A DNA stretch of 64,000 bases. Source: JALOAT01 sp041687015 (GTDB lineage: Bacteria; Pseudomonadota; Gammaproteobacteria; Thiohalomonadales; Thiohalomonadaceae). This document shows positions 1 through 8,786 of the stretch, piece by piece. Made by a program: the position numbers and the translations under genes. Position 1 is the first letter of the stretch, and the number at the start of each line of letters is the position of its first letter. The stretch lies in the NCBI GenBank assembly GCA_041687015.1, contig JAWLCT010000008.1:30938-94937 (forward strand), read 5' to 3'. A model generated the notes under the pieces. The model searched no databases, had not been told where the DNA came from, and saw only the letters and a list, made by a program, of their open reading frames with translations.

Positions 1-28
1 AAGCGAAAAAACCCTGGCGGGACTGACA

Positions 29-54
29 TCGGGGCGCCCGCAGAGGCGCCCCGA
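29..54 (-). terminator. Strong hairpin downstream of the small lipoprotein gene
   Basis: A perfect 10-bp stem (TCGGGGCGCC with GGCGCCCCGA) encloses a 6-base loop just past the stop codon of the minus-strand lipoprotein gene. Read on the minus strand it is followed about 15 bases later by a run of six T. It is probably a transcription terminator or an mRNA 3' stabilising hairpin; the T run is further away than in a classical intrinsic terminator. Confidence 0.5.
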
Positions 55-60
55 CGGTAA

Positions 61-285
61 TCAATAAACGGCGGAACGGCCTTCGATCTCTTCCTTGCGC
101 CGCTCGTATTCGTCCTGGGTAATGCGCCCGGCCTGATAGTCTTCCTCGAGCTGGTCCATGGCGCGTTTGTTGGCCAGTTCATAGCCCCCGGCGCCGCCGG
201 CGGCGCCACTCACCACTTCGCGCGTGCTGCAGGCGGTCATGGCGGCAAACGAAAGAAGCACGGCCAGAACAAGTTTTACGTTCAT
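61..285 (-). CDS. Small lipoprotein with SHOCT-like tail
   Basis: A 74-residue protein. The N-terminus is a lipoprotein signal peptide: a basic residue at position 4, a hydrophobic stretch, then MTAC with the lipid-accepting cysteine at residue 19. A Gly/Ala-rich linker follows, then a charged C-terminal helix-turn-helix (about residues 47-70, LEEDYQAGRITQDEYERRK) that resembles the SHOCT short C-terminal domain. It should be anchored in the inner or outer membrane facing the periplasm. It is transcribed away from the DUF971 operon. The specific function is unknown; the lipoprotein call is firm and the SHOCT likeness is by eye. Confidence 0.75.
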   Translation of the reverse strand: MNVKLVLAVLLSFAAMTACSTREVVSGAAGGAGGYELANKRAMDQLEEDYQAGRITQDEYERRKEEIEGRSAVY

Positions 286-355
286 TGCCGACGACCTCGC
301 TTGACTTCGGTCTCTCCGTAATACTTAGCACACCTCGGATAAATGGAAGTTCACC

Positions 356-721
356 ATGCCGCCCACGCCCCACCCGGTCGAGATCACCCTGCATCGCGAC
401 GCACGCACGCTCGAGCTCGTCTTCGACGACGGCGCAGCGTTCACACTCCCCTGCGAATACCTGCGTGTGTATTCACCGTCGGCGGCGGTCCAGGGGCACC
501 ATGGCGAGGGGGGCGTGCTGCAGACCGGCAAGGCCGGGGTGAACATCGACGAATTACGGCCGGTGGGTCATTACGCCCTCAAGATCGTGTTCGACGACGG
601 CCACAAAAGCGGTCTTTTCACCTGGCCGTACCTCTACACGCTGGGTCGCGAGCACGCCGAGCGCTGGCAGGATTATCTCGACCGTCTTGCCCGGGTCGGC
701 CAGTCACGCCATGCAAATTGA
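356..721 (+). CDS. DUF971 family protein
   Basis: A 121-residue protein matching the DUF971 / gamma-butyrobetaine-hydroxylase-like N-terminal domain. Family features include the opening 'P..I.LH...R.LEL.F.DG....LP.EYLRV.SPSAEV'-type pattern, seen here as LPCEYLRVYSPSAAVQGH, and the later DGHKSGLFTWPYLYTLG segment. In the family this fold is linked to iron-sulfur or metal proteins, but stand-alone bacterial members have no proven role. It is the first gene of a tightly packed set: its TGA overlaps the ATG of the next gene (TGATG). A TTGACT at 302-307 could be a -35 box. Confidence 0.85.
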   Translation: MPPTPHPVEITLHRDARTLELVFDDGAAFTLPCEYLRVYSPSAAVQGHHGEGGVLQTGKAGVNIDELRPVGHYALKIVFDDGHKSGLFTWPYLYTLGREHAERWQDYLDRLARVGQSRHAN

Positions 722-1221
722 TGCAGACCATCGCACGTTTACGGGACACGCTGCCCCGGACAGGGCGGCTGGAATGGATTGGGCTGCGGCCGGCGCCGCG
801 CGCCGCGGTGCAAGCGGTAACCACGGCACACGCCCTCGCCGGGCTCGGTCTGGAAGGTGATCACCACGCTCAGCGTCCCGGCGGACCGCGCCAGGTCACC
901 CTGATTCAGGCAGAACACCTGCCCGTCATTGCCACCTTGTGCGGTCGCGGCGCCGTCACGCCGGCGTCGTTGCGGCGTAATCTCGTGGTGGCGGGCGTGA
1001 ACCTGCTTGCCCTGGCGCAGCGGCGCTTTTATGTCGGTGAAGTCCTGCTGGAAGGCAGCGGCCCGTGTCCTCCCTGTTCGCGCATGGAGCAGGCACTCGG
1101 CGCGGGCGGTTACAATGCGGTACGGGGCCACGGCGGCATTACTGCGCGTGTGCTCCGCGGCGGTATCCTGCGCGTAGGAGATCCTGTGCGTCCACACGAA
1201 GCCGGAGAAGAAAATACATGA
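721..1221 (+). CDS. MOSC domain protein
   Basis: A 166-residue MOSC-domain protein. The C-terminal half carries the family signature: GPCPPCSRMEQALG with two cysteines (residues 116 and 119), then YNAVRGHGGITARVLRGG and IRVGD-like LRVGDPV. MOSC proteins are sulfur or molybdenum-cofactor sulfide carriers, with a conserved cysteine that can accept sulfur as persulfide. The start at 721 overlaps the upstream TGA, and the stop overlaps the next ATG (ATGA), so translation is coupled on both sides. The ORF is open further upstream in this frame, but that part shadows the DUF971 gene. The substrate is unknown. Confidence 0.85.
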   Translation: MQTIARLRDTLPRTGRLEWIGLRPAPRAAVQAVTTAHALAGLGLEGDHHAQRPGGPRQVTLIQAEHLPVIATLCGRGAVTPASLRRNLVVAGVNLLALAQRRFYVGEVLLEGSGPCPPCSRMEQALGAGGYNAVRGHGGITARVLRGGILRVGDPVRPHEAGEENT

Positions 1222-1472
1222 ATCGTCCCCCGTTATTTACGCCCGAACTCGCTGCGGAAATGGAAGTCCTCTCCCGGTTTGATCTGCATTCGCTGCATTC
1301 CGGCATCAAAATCCACAAGGACGCACCACCGGCGGTGGCCAGCGCCGCCATCCGCTTGCACACCAAGGGACTCATCACTGCGGAGGACGGCGGTTTTCTC
1401 ACCGACCTGGGCGTGGAAGTGGCCGAGCACCTGGAACATGTGCTCATCGCCCTGCGCGGTGCGGTGCACTGA
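1218..1472 (+). CDS. TIGR02647-like small conserved protein
   Basis: An 84-residue soluble protein beginning MNRPPLFTPELAAEMEVL. It resembles the small TIGR02647 family of gammaproteobacterial proteins: 'tpel..el..l..f.l.s...GIKIHK.A.P....A..RLH.KGLIT..DGGyLT.LG...AEH'. The GIKIHKDAPP and RLHTKGLITAEDGGFLTDLG segments are recognisable, and the second looks like a winged-helix-type turn with a strand. No function has been established for the family. The start overlaps the MOSC stop codon and the stop overlaps the next start, so it sits inside a coupled operon. Confidence 0.7.
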   Translation: MNRPPLFTPELAAEMEVLSRFDLHSLHSGIKIHKDAPPAVASAAIRLHTKGLITAEDGGFLTDLGVEVAEHLEHVLIALRGAVH

Positions 1473-2125
1473 TGGCGAACGGCACACCCGGTCCGCACGA
1501 ACGGCATTTGTCGCGGCGGGTCGGTAATCCGCTGTTTGCGCCCACCCGCCGCCAGGTGATGTCGGCGGAATGGGACGCCGCACGTCAGGCTGACGCGGCG
1601 GCGCTGCGGGATTTCATGACCCGTTTCGAGGCCGTGGTGCAGGAAGCGGCCGCCCTGCGGCCGAACGAGGAAAGCGAGGTCGTGCTCGCGCTCAAGGCGC
1701 GTCTCGATCAGGCCTATGCAGAGGCCTGTGCCCTCGGTGGTGATCTGGGCCAGGTAAAAGCCGCTCTGGCGCGTTTGACCGGGATCATCATGGCCGCTGT
1801 GCGCCGTGGCGCCGCCGGTGATGCACGCGCCATGGCGGAGCTGGAGGACGAAGACCTGGCGCGCCAGCAGCAAATGCGCTTGCTGGAACAGCCGCTGGTG
1901 GCGGATCTCATGCTGCCCGACTCCCCCATCCCCGCCGACGAGCTGGCGCCCACGCTGCTGTCCGAATCGGAAGAGGCCGTGGAGGCCGCGCTGTGGTTGT
2001 TCGACGCGGAGCCGCTGGCCGACATCGTCGCCCGGGCGCGGGCCTTGCTTGCGGCCACGCCTGACCTTCCGCCCGAGGCCCGCGCCCGTCTGGCGCAACT
2101 GGAACAGGCGATCGCCGTCAATTGA
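1472..2125 (+). CDS. Conserved hypothetical protein, helical
   Basis: A 217-residue protein that I do not recognise. After a polar N-terminus of about 30 residues it is almost entirely predicted helix, rich in Ala, Glu, Leu and Arg. It has no signal peptide, no membrane segment and only one cysteine. An acidic patch (AELEDEDLARQQQMRLLEQ) lies mid-protein. It is the last gene of the DUF971-MOSC-TIGR02647 operon, coupled by a TGATG overlap, and ends 10 bases before the convergent ndh. A role with the upstream MOSC protein is inference from coupling only. Confidence 0.75.
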   Translation: MANGTPGPHERHLSRRVGNPLFAPTRRQVMSAEWDAARQADAAALRDFMTRFEAVVQEAAALRPNEESEVVLALKARLDQAYAEACALGGDLGQVKAALARLTGIIMAAVRRGAAGDARAMAELEDEDLARQQQMRLLEQPLVADLMLPDSPIPADELAPTLLSESEEAVEAALWLFDAEPLADIVARARALLAATPDLPPEARARLAQLEQAIAVN

Positions 2126-2135
2126 CGGCGTCGCC

Positions 2136-3446
2136 TCAGTGCAGTTTCACGCGCGGGTCCACGCCGCGGCGCAGGAAGTGCAGGCCGGAGAGCAGTGCGG
2201 CACGCCACCAGCCGTAGAGCGCCACCTGGTGCATCTTGTACAGGCTCAGATAGACCATGCGCGCCAGGAAACCCGAGATGTGCAGATTGCCGGTCAGATT
2301 GCCCATCAGGCTGCCCACGGTGCTGTAGCGGCCGAGCGCCACCAGCGAACCGTAATCGCGGTAGCGATAGTCCGGCAGCGCCTGGCCGCGCAGGCGCCGT
2401 TTCAGCGACTTCGCCAACAGGGAGGCTTGCTGGTGGGCCGCCTGGGCGCGCGGCGGAACCGTGCGGCCACTGTCGTCCAGCGGGCAGGCCGCGCAGTCGC
2501 CGATGGCGAAGATGTTCGGATCACGCGTGGTCTGCAGGCTGCGCGTCACCACCAGCTGATTGATGCGGTTGGTCTCCAGCCCATCGATGTTTTTGAGGAA
2601 GTCCGGCGCCTTGATGCCTGCGGCCCACACCTTCATCGCGGCGGGAATAAAACCGCCGCTGGCGGTGCGTATGCCTTCGCGGGTCACTTCCACCACCTGT
2701 TCACCGGCCAACACATTGACGCCGAGACCGCGCAGCACGCCTTCCGCGGCCAGGGCGAGGCGCGGCGGCAGCGCGGGCAGGATGCGCGGGTTGGCTTCGA
2801 TGACACTCAGGCGGATGTGCTTGTCCGGATCGATGGTGTCCAGGCCGTAGGCCGAGAGTCGTCGCGTCACGTGATAAAGCTGGGCGGCCAGTTCCACGCC
2901 GGTGGCACCGCCGCCGACGATGGCCACATCCAGTTGGCCCGCCTCGATGGGCTTGCCCTGGGTATGTGCGAGCAGCATCGCTTCCAGCAACGCGGTCTGG
3001 AATTTCTCCGCCTGTCGCGTGCTGTCCAGAAAGCGGCAGTGTTCCTTCACCCCGGGAACGCCAAAGTCGTTGCTGATGCTGCCGACCGCCATCACCAGCG
3101 TGTCGTAACGGAAGCGGCGTTCGGGAATGTAGAGATCGCCATCGTCGTTGTAGGTGGGCGCCAGCAACACCTCCTGCCGCTCCCGATTCAGGCCCACCAT
3201 GCGCCCCAGGCGATAACGGAAGTGGTGCCAGCGCGCCTGGGCGAGGTATTCCAGTTCGTCTTCGCTGGTATCGAGCGTGCCTGCCGCCACTTCATGCAGC
3301 AGCGGTTTCCACACGTGGGTGAGCCCGGCGTCGATGAGGGTGATGTCGGCGAGGCCGCGCCTGCCCAGGCTGTCGCCCAGCTTGGTGGCGAGTTCGAGTC
3401 CGCCCGCGCCGCCGCCGACGATGACGATGTGATGCCGGGAGGTCAT
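2136..3446 (-). CDS. ndh: Type II NADH dehydrogenase (NDH-2)
   Basis: A 436-residue single-subunit NADH:quinone oxidoreductase that feeds electrons from NADH to quinone without pumping protons. The FAD-binding motif IVIVGGGAGGLELATKLG is at the N-terminus, and the NADH-binding motif VAIVGGGATGVELAAQL lies mid-protein. The segments WAAGIKAPDFL, GLETNRINQLVV, TTRDPNIFAIGDCA and VPPRAQAAHQQA are nearly those of Escherichia Ndh as I recall it. The C-terminal amphipathic region binds the membrane face. The ATG at 3446 is chosen because the FAD motif starts 6 residues later; the 36-codon upstream extension lacks support. It converges on the 217-residue gene. Confidence 0.95.
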   Translation of the reverse strand: MTSRHHIVIVGGGAGGLELATKLGDSLGRRGLADITLIDAGLTHVWKPLLHEVAAGTLDTSEDELEYLAQARWHHFRYRLGRMVGLNRERQEVLLAPTYNDDGDLYIPERRFRYDTLVMAVGSISNDFGVPGVKEHCRFLDSTRQAEKFQTALLEAMLLAHTQGKPIEAGQLDVAIVGGGATGVELAAQLYHVTRRLSAYGLDTIDPDKHIRLSVIEANPRILPALPPRLALAAEGVLRGLGVNVLAGEQVVEVTREGIRTASGGFIPAAMKVWAAGIKAPDFLKNIDGLETNRINQLVVTRSLQTTRDPNIFAIGDCAACPLDDSGRTVPPRAQAAHQQASLLAKSLKRRLRGQALPDYRYRDYGSLVALGRYSTVGSLMGNLTGNLHISGFLARMVYLSLYKMHQVALYGWWRAALLSGLHFLRRGVDPRVKLH

Positions 3447-3602
3447 GGCTGGATGCGCCTTTCTTGTTTTTCGTGACCCGTGATGGCGGCCTAGTCTATC
3501 CGAGCCTGCCCAAGCGCAGAACACCTGCGGACCGCCGAAACGCCTCAGCAACAAACTGCTTTACTTGCAGCAACGGCGCGCCGCGCGCCGCCCATCCGCG
3601 CC

Positions 3603-3899
3603 ATGGACCAGGGCATCGACCAGTTCATCATCAAGGGCATCACTCACGAGGGCAGACGCTTTCGCCCCGCCGACTGGGCACAGCGCCTCACCACGGCGGT
3701 GGCGACGCTGGGCCCCGACCGGCGCATTCGCTTTCACCCAAAGGTGCGCATGGCGGCGCGCGACGGGGTCGATTGCGTCGTGGTGGACGCGAGCCTGGGC
3801 GAAGACGACCCGCGCCTGCTGGAGTTCCTGCTCAACTTTGCCGGCAACAACGAGCTGCAGGTGGAGGCATTACGCCAGCCCGCCGACGTGGCCGACTGA
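3603..3899 (+). CDS. DUF3579 domain protein
   Basis: A 98-residue soluble protein matching the DUF3579 family, known mainly from beta- and gammaproteobacteria. Recognisable parts are the opening 'IIKGITHEGRRFRPADWAQRL', then RIRFHPKVRM, CVVVDASLGEDDP and FLLNFAGNNELQVE. The family has no experimentally defined role. It is divergent from ndh and ends one base before the convergent CBS gene. The ATG at 3603 has no strong ribosome-binding site. Confidence 0.8.
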   Translation: MDQGIDQFIIKGITHEGRRFRPADWAQRLTTAVATLGPDRRIRFHPKVRMAARDGVDCVVVDASLGEDDPRLLEFLLNFAGNNELQVEALRQPADVAD

Positions 3900-3900
3900 A

Positions 3901-4356
3901 TCAGACCTCGGCCTCGGGCCAGTTCTTGATGTAACTGCGCAGCAGGCGATTCTCGAAGCGCACCTGCGTGAGCAGGGCCTGCACGATGTCGCCGATGGAA
4001 ATGATGCCCATGAGTTGATCGCCATCGAGCACCGGAAGATGACGCACCCGCCGCCCGAGCTCGTTGTTGAACATCCGCTCCATGGCCTCATCGATGCTTT
4101 CGTCGGCCTGGCAATAAACCAGTGCAGGCGCCATGACCTCGCGCACCGTTATGGTGCGGAATGCGTCCAGCCGCTGGTAGACCGCGTGCATGACATCGCG
4201 CTCGGTGACGATACTGACCAGCTGCTCGTTTTCCATCACCGCAAGTGAACCGATGCGGTGGCGCATCATGATCTCCACCGCATGGGTGAGCGGTTCCTCC
4301 GGGGCGATGAAATACAGGTTGTAGCCCTTCGTGTCGAACAGATGCCTGACTTTCAT
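3901..4356 (-). CDS. CBS-domain pair protein
   Basis: A 151-residue cytoplasmic protein made of two CBS domains (about residues 8-65 and 75-130). Typical motifs are IGSLAVMENEQLVSIVTERDV in the first, and HLPVLDGDQLMGIISIGDIV in the second. Stand-alone CBS pairs bind adenine nucleotides such as AMP, ATP or NAD and act as energy sensors. It is divergent from glgC with 168 bases between, so a link with glycogen synthesis is possible by position. A GTTGCTT/AAGCAAC inverted repeat at 4451-4485 lies in the shared upstream region. Confidence 0.88.
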   Translation of the reverse strand: MKVRHLFDTKGYNLYFIAPEEPLTHAVEIMMRHRIGSLAVMENEQLVSIVTERDVMHAVYQRLDAFRTITVREVMAPALVYCQADESIDEAMERMFNNELGRRVRHLPVLDGDQLMGIISIGDIVQALLTQVRFENRLLRSYIKNWPEAEV

Positions 4357-4524
4357 GGGCCCGTTCCCTTGAGGCGCTCCTCGAAAAATGTATCAGACGG
4401 GCACCGGCGGGCAAGCGCGCTGCCCGCGACACTATCTTCGACGGCGGCCTGTTGCTTGCATATTCACGTGGAAAGTTGAAGCAACGGGTGAAAGAAAGTC
4501 GCCCATTTTGCGGGGGGTGTGGCA

Positions 4525-5775
4525 ATGAACGTGGTCGATGTGCTCAACAGAACGCTTACCGTGGTCCTGGCCGGCGGCTTCGGCAGGCGCCTGCACCCTC
4601 TTACCGCCGAGCGTGCCAAGCCCGCGGTGCCCTTCGGCGGCAAGTACCGCATTATCGATTTTTGTCTGGCCAACTGCCTGCATTCGGGTTTACGCCGCTT
4701 GCTCGTGCTGAGTCAGTACAAATCCCATTCATTGCAGAAACACCTGCGTGACGGCTGGTCGATCTTCAACCCGGAGCTGGGTGAGTTCATCACCACGGTA
4801 CCGCCACAGATGCGTGTCGGCGAGCGCTGGTATCAGGGCACAGCCGATGCCGTGCATCAGAACAGCTATTTGCTCGAACGCAGCGGTGCCGACCACGTGT
4901 TGGTGTTGTCGGCCGATCACATCTATCGCATGGACTATGCCGCGATGCTCGCCGCACACCTGCGCGCACAGGCCGACGTGACACTTGCCTGCATGCAGGT
5001 GCCGCTCGCCGAGGCCGGTGCCTTCGGGGTGGTGACGACCGACGAAGCTGACAACGTTACGGCGTTTGCCGAAAAACCCGCCAGTCCCCGTGCCATTTCG
5101 GGTAACCCCCGACACGCATTGGTGTCCATGGGCATTTACGTGTTTTCTCTGCCCGTACTGCTGAAGAGCCTGGAAGAAGATGCCGCGCACAGCGATTCGC
5201 ACCACGACTTTGGTCTGGACATCCTGCCGCGGCTGGTCGCATCGTCCCGGGTGACGGCCTACCGGTTCGGCGGTATCGAGGGGCGCGTGACACCGGATGG
5301 CTACTGGCGTGACGTGGGAACGCTCGACGGCTACTACCGGGCCAACATGGATCTACTCGCGCCCGAGCCGCCGCTTGATCTCTATCAGGCCGACTGGCCC
5401 ATTCGCACCCACTCGCTGCAAACACCGCCGGCACGTACGGTCCCAGGAGCATCAGGTACGGAAGGGATCTCTATCAATTCCATCGTCGCCGGCGGCTGCG
5501 TGATTGCCGGCGGCAGCGTGCAGCGATCGATCCTGTTCCCCGACGTGCGGGTGGGTGATGAGGCCACCGTGCAGGATTCCATTCTCTTCAGCGGTGTGCG
5601 GGTGGGTGAGGGGGCACACCTGCGACGCTGCATCATCGACAAGAATGTGGTGATCCCCGCGGGCCAGCGTATCGGTTACGATCCCGCGGGCGACGCACAA
5701 CGGTTCACGATATCCGAAGAGGGGATCGTGGTGGTGCCGAAGGGTTATTGCTTCGCCGGGGCCGACGCCCCATAG
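4525..5775 (+). CDS. glgC: Glucose-1-phosphate adenylyltransferase
   Basis: A 416-residue ADP-glucose pyrophosphorylase, making ADP-glucose from ATP and glucose 1-phosphate for glycogen synthesis. The nucleotidyltransferase motif VLAGGFGRRLHPLT is followed by ERAKPAVPFGGKYRIIDF. SADHIYRMDY, the FAEKP segment and GYWRDVGTLDGYY are typical of GlgC. The C-terminal part is a left-handed beta-helix with hexapeptide repeats. ATG at 4525 is preferred over the in-frame GTG at 4519 because a GGGGGG ribosome-binding site lies 7 bases upstream. Its 3' end overlaps a convergent gene by 31 bases. No glgA or glgB is seen in the window. Confidence 0.95.
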   Translation: MNVVDVLNRTLTVVLAGGFGRRLHPLTAERAKPAVPFGGKYRIIDFCLANCLHSGLRRLLVLSQYKSHSLQKHLRDGWSIFNPELGEFITTVPPQMRVGERWYQGTADAVHQNSYLLERSGADHVLVLSADHIYRMDYAAMLAAHLRAQADVTLACMQVPLAEAGAFGVVTTDEADNVTAFAEKPASPRAISGNPRHALVSMGIYVFSLPVLLKSLEEDAAHSDSHHDFGLDILPRLVASSRVTAYRFGGIEGRVTPDGYWRDVGTLDGYYRANMDLLAPEPPLDLYQADWPIRTHSLQTPPARTVPGASGTEGISINSIVAGGCVIAGGSVQRSILFPDVRVGDEATVQDSILFSGVRVGEGAHLRRCIIDKNVVIPAGQRIGYDPAGDAQRFTISEEGIVVVPKGYCFAGADAP

Positions 5776-6089
5776 GCCCGCCTGGCCATGCCCCCGGCCA
5801 GATGGCTGAGCTCGAAGGGCTCCTGCGGCGGCGCTGCCTCGAGATGTTCCTGGGCCTGTTCCACGGGGCCGCTGAGGACGTTTTCGACCAGATCGCGGGG
5901 GACCCCCAGATCGTCGGCAATTTCTTCCAGGGAACGGTGCTCATCCTCCTGCTGCAGCACGATATAAGCGGCCTGCATGAGATCGGGCAACCACATAAGG
6001 CGACGTTCGCGCACCATGCGACCGAGCCCTCCCGACGCGTCCACGGCGGCCAGGAACAGGTCGAGTACACGATCTCTGCTGTCGGACAT
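5745..6089 (-). CDS. Hypothetical protein, convergent with glgC
   Basis: A 114-residue acidic helical protein of unknown family. The middle (LEEIADDLGVPRDLVENVL) looks like a helix-turn-helix or a UBA-like helical pair. There is no signal peptide or membrane segment. The ATG at 6089 has a good ribosome-binding site (GAGAGGG) at a proper distance, which supports it as a real gene. Its last 31 bases overlap the end of glgC in antisense. It lies between glgC and glgP, so a role in glycogen metabolism is conceivable but only by position. Confidence 0.65.
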   Translation of the reverse strand: MSDSRDRVLDLFLAAVDASGGLGRMVRERRLMWLPDLMQAAYIVLQQEDEHRSLEEIADDLGVPRDLVENVLSGPVEQAQEHLEAAPPQEPFELSHLAGGMARRAYGASAPAKQ

Positions 6090-6274
6090 GGCGTTGCCCT
6101 CTCTTTGATTGTCTATAAGTCTAGGCCGCGGTTCCCCCGATCGTGGCGGCTGTGACCCTAATCACGCTGTTGCTTATGGGGCGCCACTCCACTGGTGATG
6201 CGGGCGCGCCAATCCAGTACAGTTACACCCAAACCTCTGCGGGCCGATGTGCCGCAACCGGAAAGGAAAAGGCC

Positions 6275-8785
6275 ATGCCTACCAAGGCACTTTTACGAAG
6301 CTCTCCGATTCCGTCGCTGACCGAATTGCCGCCGCTCGGCATGGACACGGATTCCATTGCCGACGACTTTCGTCGTTACTTTTTGCATGCGCTGGGGCGT
6401 GACAAGTATTCGGTCAGCTCGCCGCACTATCCGTACATGGCGCTCGCGCTGGCGTTGCGTGCGCGCTTGATGGAGCGTTGGAAGAACACGCGGTACGCCT
6501 ATGAAGAGGCGGACTGCAAGCGTGTTTACTACCTTTCGCTCGAGTTCCTGATGGGACGTACGCTCGGCAACGCCATGCTCAACCTTGGCGTTCATGATGA
6601 GGCCACCGAAGCGCTCTATCGCCTCGGCATTTTCATGGAAGAGCTGATCGAAGCCGAGCCAGATGCCGGTCTGGGCAACGGTGGTCTGGGCCGCCTTGCC
6701 GCGTGTTTTCTCGATTCCTGTGCCAGCCTGCAACTGCCGGTGCGCGGCTACGGCCTGCGGTATGAATACGGCATGTTCCGCCAGCGCATCGTGAACGGCT
6801 GTCAGGTGGAGGAACCCGATCATTGGCTCATGAACGGCAATCCCTGGGAGCTGGAGCGTCCCGAGTACACGCAGCGCGTCAAGTACCGCGGACGCAGCGA
6901 AGCCTACAGGGATGATCTGGGGCGTTTGCGCCATCGCTGGGTCGACACATCCGACGTGCTGGCCGTGCCCTATGACATCCCGGTGCCGGGCTACCGCAAT
7001 GAGACCGTGAACACGCTGCGTTTGTGGAAAGCCGCCGCCACCGAAGAATTCGATCTCGGCGAATTCAATGCAGGCGAGTATGCGGAGTCGGTCGCGGCAA
7101 AGAATGCCGCCGAAAACATCACCATGGTGTTGTACCCCAACGACGCCAGTGAGAACGGCAAAGAACTGCGCCTGCAGCAGCAGTATTTCCTGGCGTCCGC
7201 CAGCCTGCAGGATGTGCTGCGTCGCTGGGTGTGGGTGCACGGCAACGATTTCAGTCGGTTCGCCGATACCAATTGCTTCCAGCTCAACGACACACACCCG
7301 AGCATCTCGGTGGCCGAACTCATGCGTCTGTTGATGGACGAGCACGGGCTCGGTTGGGATGAGGCCTGGAACATCACTTCGCACACCATGGCCTACACCA
7401 ATCACACATTGTTGCCGGAAGCGCTGGAACGCTGGCCCCTGCGCATGTTCCAGGAGCTGCTGCCACGGTTGCTTGAGATCATTTATGAAATCAATGCACG
7501 TTTCCTCACGCAGGTATCGCAGCGCTGGCCCGGCGATACGGAACGCCTGCGCCGTATGTCCATCATCGAGGAAGGCCATGAGGCGCAGTTGCGCATGGCC
7601 TATCTGGCCATCGTGGGCAGCTTCTCGGTGAATGGCGTGGCCGAGCTGCACTCGCGCCTGTTGGAGCAGGGCCTGTTCCGCGATTTTTATGAGCTCTGGC
7701 CGGAGAAGTTCAACAATAAGACCAACGGCGTGACCCAACGGCGCTGGCTGGCCTGGTGCAATACGGGACTTTCGCGTCTCATCAGCGACACCATTGGTGA
7801 CAGCTGGGTGCGTGAGCTGTCCCATATCGAACGTCTGAAGCCCTATGCGGACGACCCGGGGTTCCGTATTCGCTGGCGCGAGGTGAAGCGGGAAAACAAA
7901 AAGCGCTTGGCCCAGCTGGTGCACGAAATGTGCGATGTTTCCTTCAATCCGGACGCCATGTTCGACGTGCAGGTGAAGCGCATCCACGAATACAAGCGTC
8001 AGTTGCTCAATGTGCTGCACGTGATTCATTTGTACGATCGCATCAAGCGCGGCGACACGGACAACTGGACGCCGCGTTGCGTGCTGTTCGGCGGCAAGGC
8101 GGCGCCGGGGTACTTCATGGCCAAGCGCATTATCAAGCTGATCAATGCGGTGGCCGAGGTGGTCAATCATGACAAGGATGTGGGCGATTTGCTGAAAGTG
8201 GCATTCCTGCCCAATTACCGCGTTTCCGCTATGGAAGTGATTTGTCCGGGAACCGATCTCTCCGAACAGATCTCCACCGCAGGCAAGGAAGCGTCGGGTA
8301 CGGGCAACATGAAGTTCATGATGAACGGCGCCATCACCATCGGTACCCTGGACGGGGCCAACATCGAAATCCTGGAGGAAGTGGGCCGCGACAACTTCTT
8401 CCTGTTCGGGCTCACGGCGGAAGAGGTCGAAGCGACCAAACGCATCTATGATCCCAATGGCATCATCGAACGGGATGCAGACCTGAAGCGTGTCATGTCG
8501 CTGCTCGAGTGCGGATTCTTCAATCAGTTCGAGCCGGGCATTTTTGATCCCATCGTCGCCTCCATCCGCAGCCCGCAGGATCCGTGGATGACGGCGGCGG
8601 ATTTTCGCAGCTATGTGGACGCCCAGCGCGAGGCGGATACCGCATACAATGACGAGGAGCGCTGGGCGCGCATGAGCATACTGAACGCTGCATCGAGCGG
8701 GCGGTTTTCCACCGATCGCACCATGCTGGATTACAACCGCGACATCTGGCACCTCCAGCAGGTGCCGCCGGTACCTATGCGCTGA
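6275..8785 (+). CDS. glgP: Glycogen/starch phosphorylase
   Basis: An 836-residue GT35 phosphorylase that releases glucose 1-phosphate from alpha-1,4-glucans. The pyridoxal-phosphate lysine is K680 in EASGTGNMKF. Other family motifs are YYLSLEFLMGRTLGNAM, GNGGLGRLAACF, FQLNDTHPSI, NKTNGVTQRRW, KRIHEYKRQLLN and TIGTLDGANIEI. The ATG at 6275 is chosen because a GGAAAGGAAAA ribosome-binding site precedes it and homology starts soon after; an ORF extension to 6143 is probably untranslated. It lies one base before the TerB-like gene. Confidence 0.96.
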   Translation: MPTKALLRSSPIPSLTELPPLGMDTDSIADDFRRYFLHALGRDKYSVSSPHYPYMALALALRARLMERWKNTRYAYEEADCKRVYYLSLEFLMGRTLGNAMLNLGVHDEATEALYRLGIFMEELIEAEPDAGLGNGGLGRLAACFLDSCASLQLPVRGYGLRYEYGMFRQRIVNGCQVEEPDHWLMNGNPWELERPEYTQRVKYRGRSEAYRDDLGRLRHRWVDTSDVLAVPYDIPVPGYRNETVNTLRLWKAAATEEFDLGEFNAGEYAESVAAKNAAENITMVLYPNDASENGKELRLQQQYFLASASLQDVLRRWVWVHGNDFSRFADTNCFQLNDTHPSISVAELMRLLMDEHGLGWDEAWNITSHTMAYTNHTLLPEALERWPLRMFQELLPRLLEIIYEINARFLTQVSQRWPGDTERLRRMSIIEEGHEAQLRMAYLAIVGSFSVNGVAELHSRLLEQGLFRDFYELWPEKFNNKTNGVTQRRWLAWCNTGLSRLISDTIGDSWVRELSHIERLKPYADDPGFRIRWREVKRENKKRLAQLVHEMCDVSFNPDAMFDVQVKRIHEYKRQLLNVLHVIHLYDRIKRGDTDNWTPRCVLFGGKAAPGYFMAKRIIKLINAVAEVVNHDKDVGDLLKVAFLPNYRVSAMEVICPGTDLSEQISTAGKEASGTGNMKFMMNGAITIGTLDGANIEILEEVGRDNFFLFGLTAEEVEATKRIYDPNGIIERDADLKRVMSLLECGFFNQFEPGIFDPIVASIRSPQDPWMTAADFRSYVDAQREADTAYNDEERWARMSILNAASSGRFSTDRTMLDYNRDIWHLQQVPPVPMR

Positions 8786-8786
8786 G

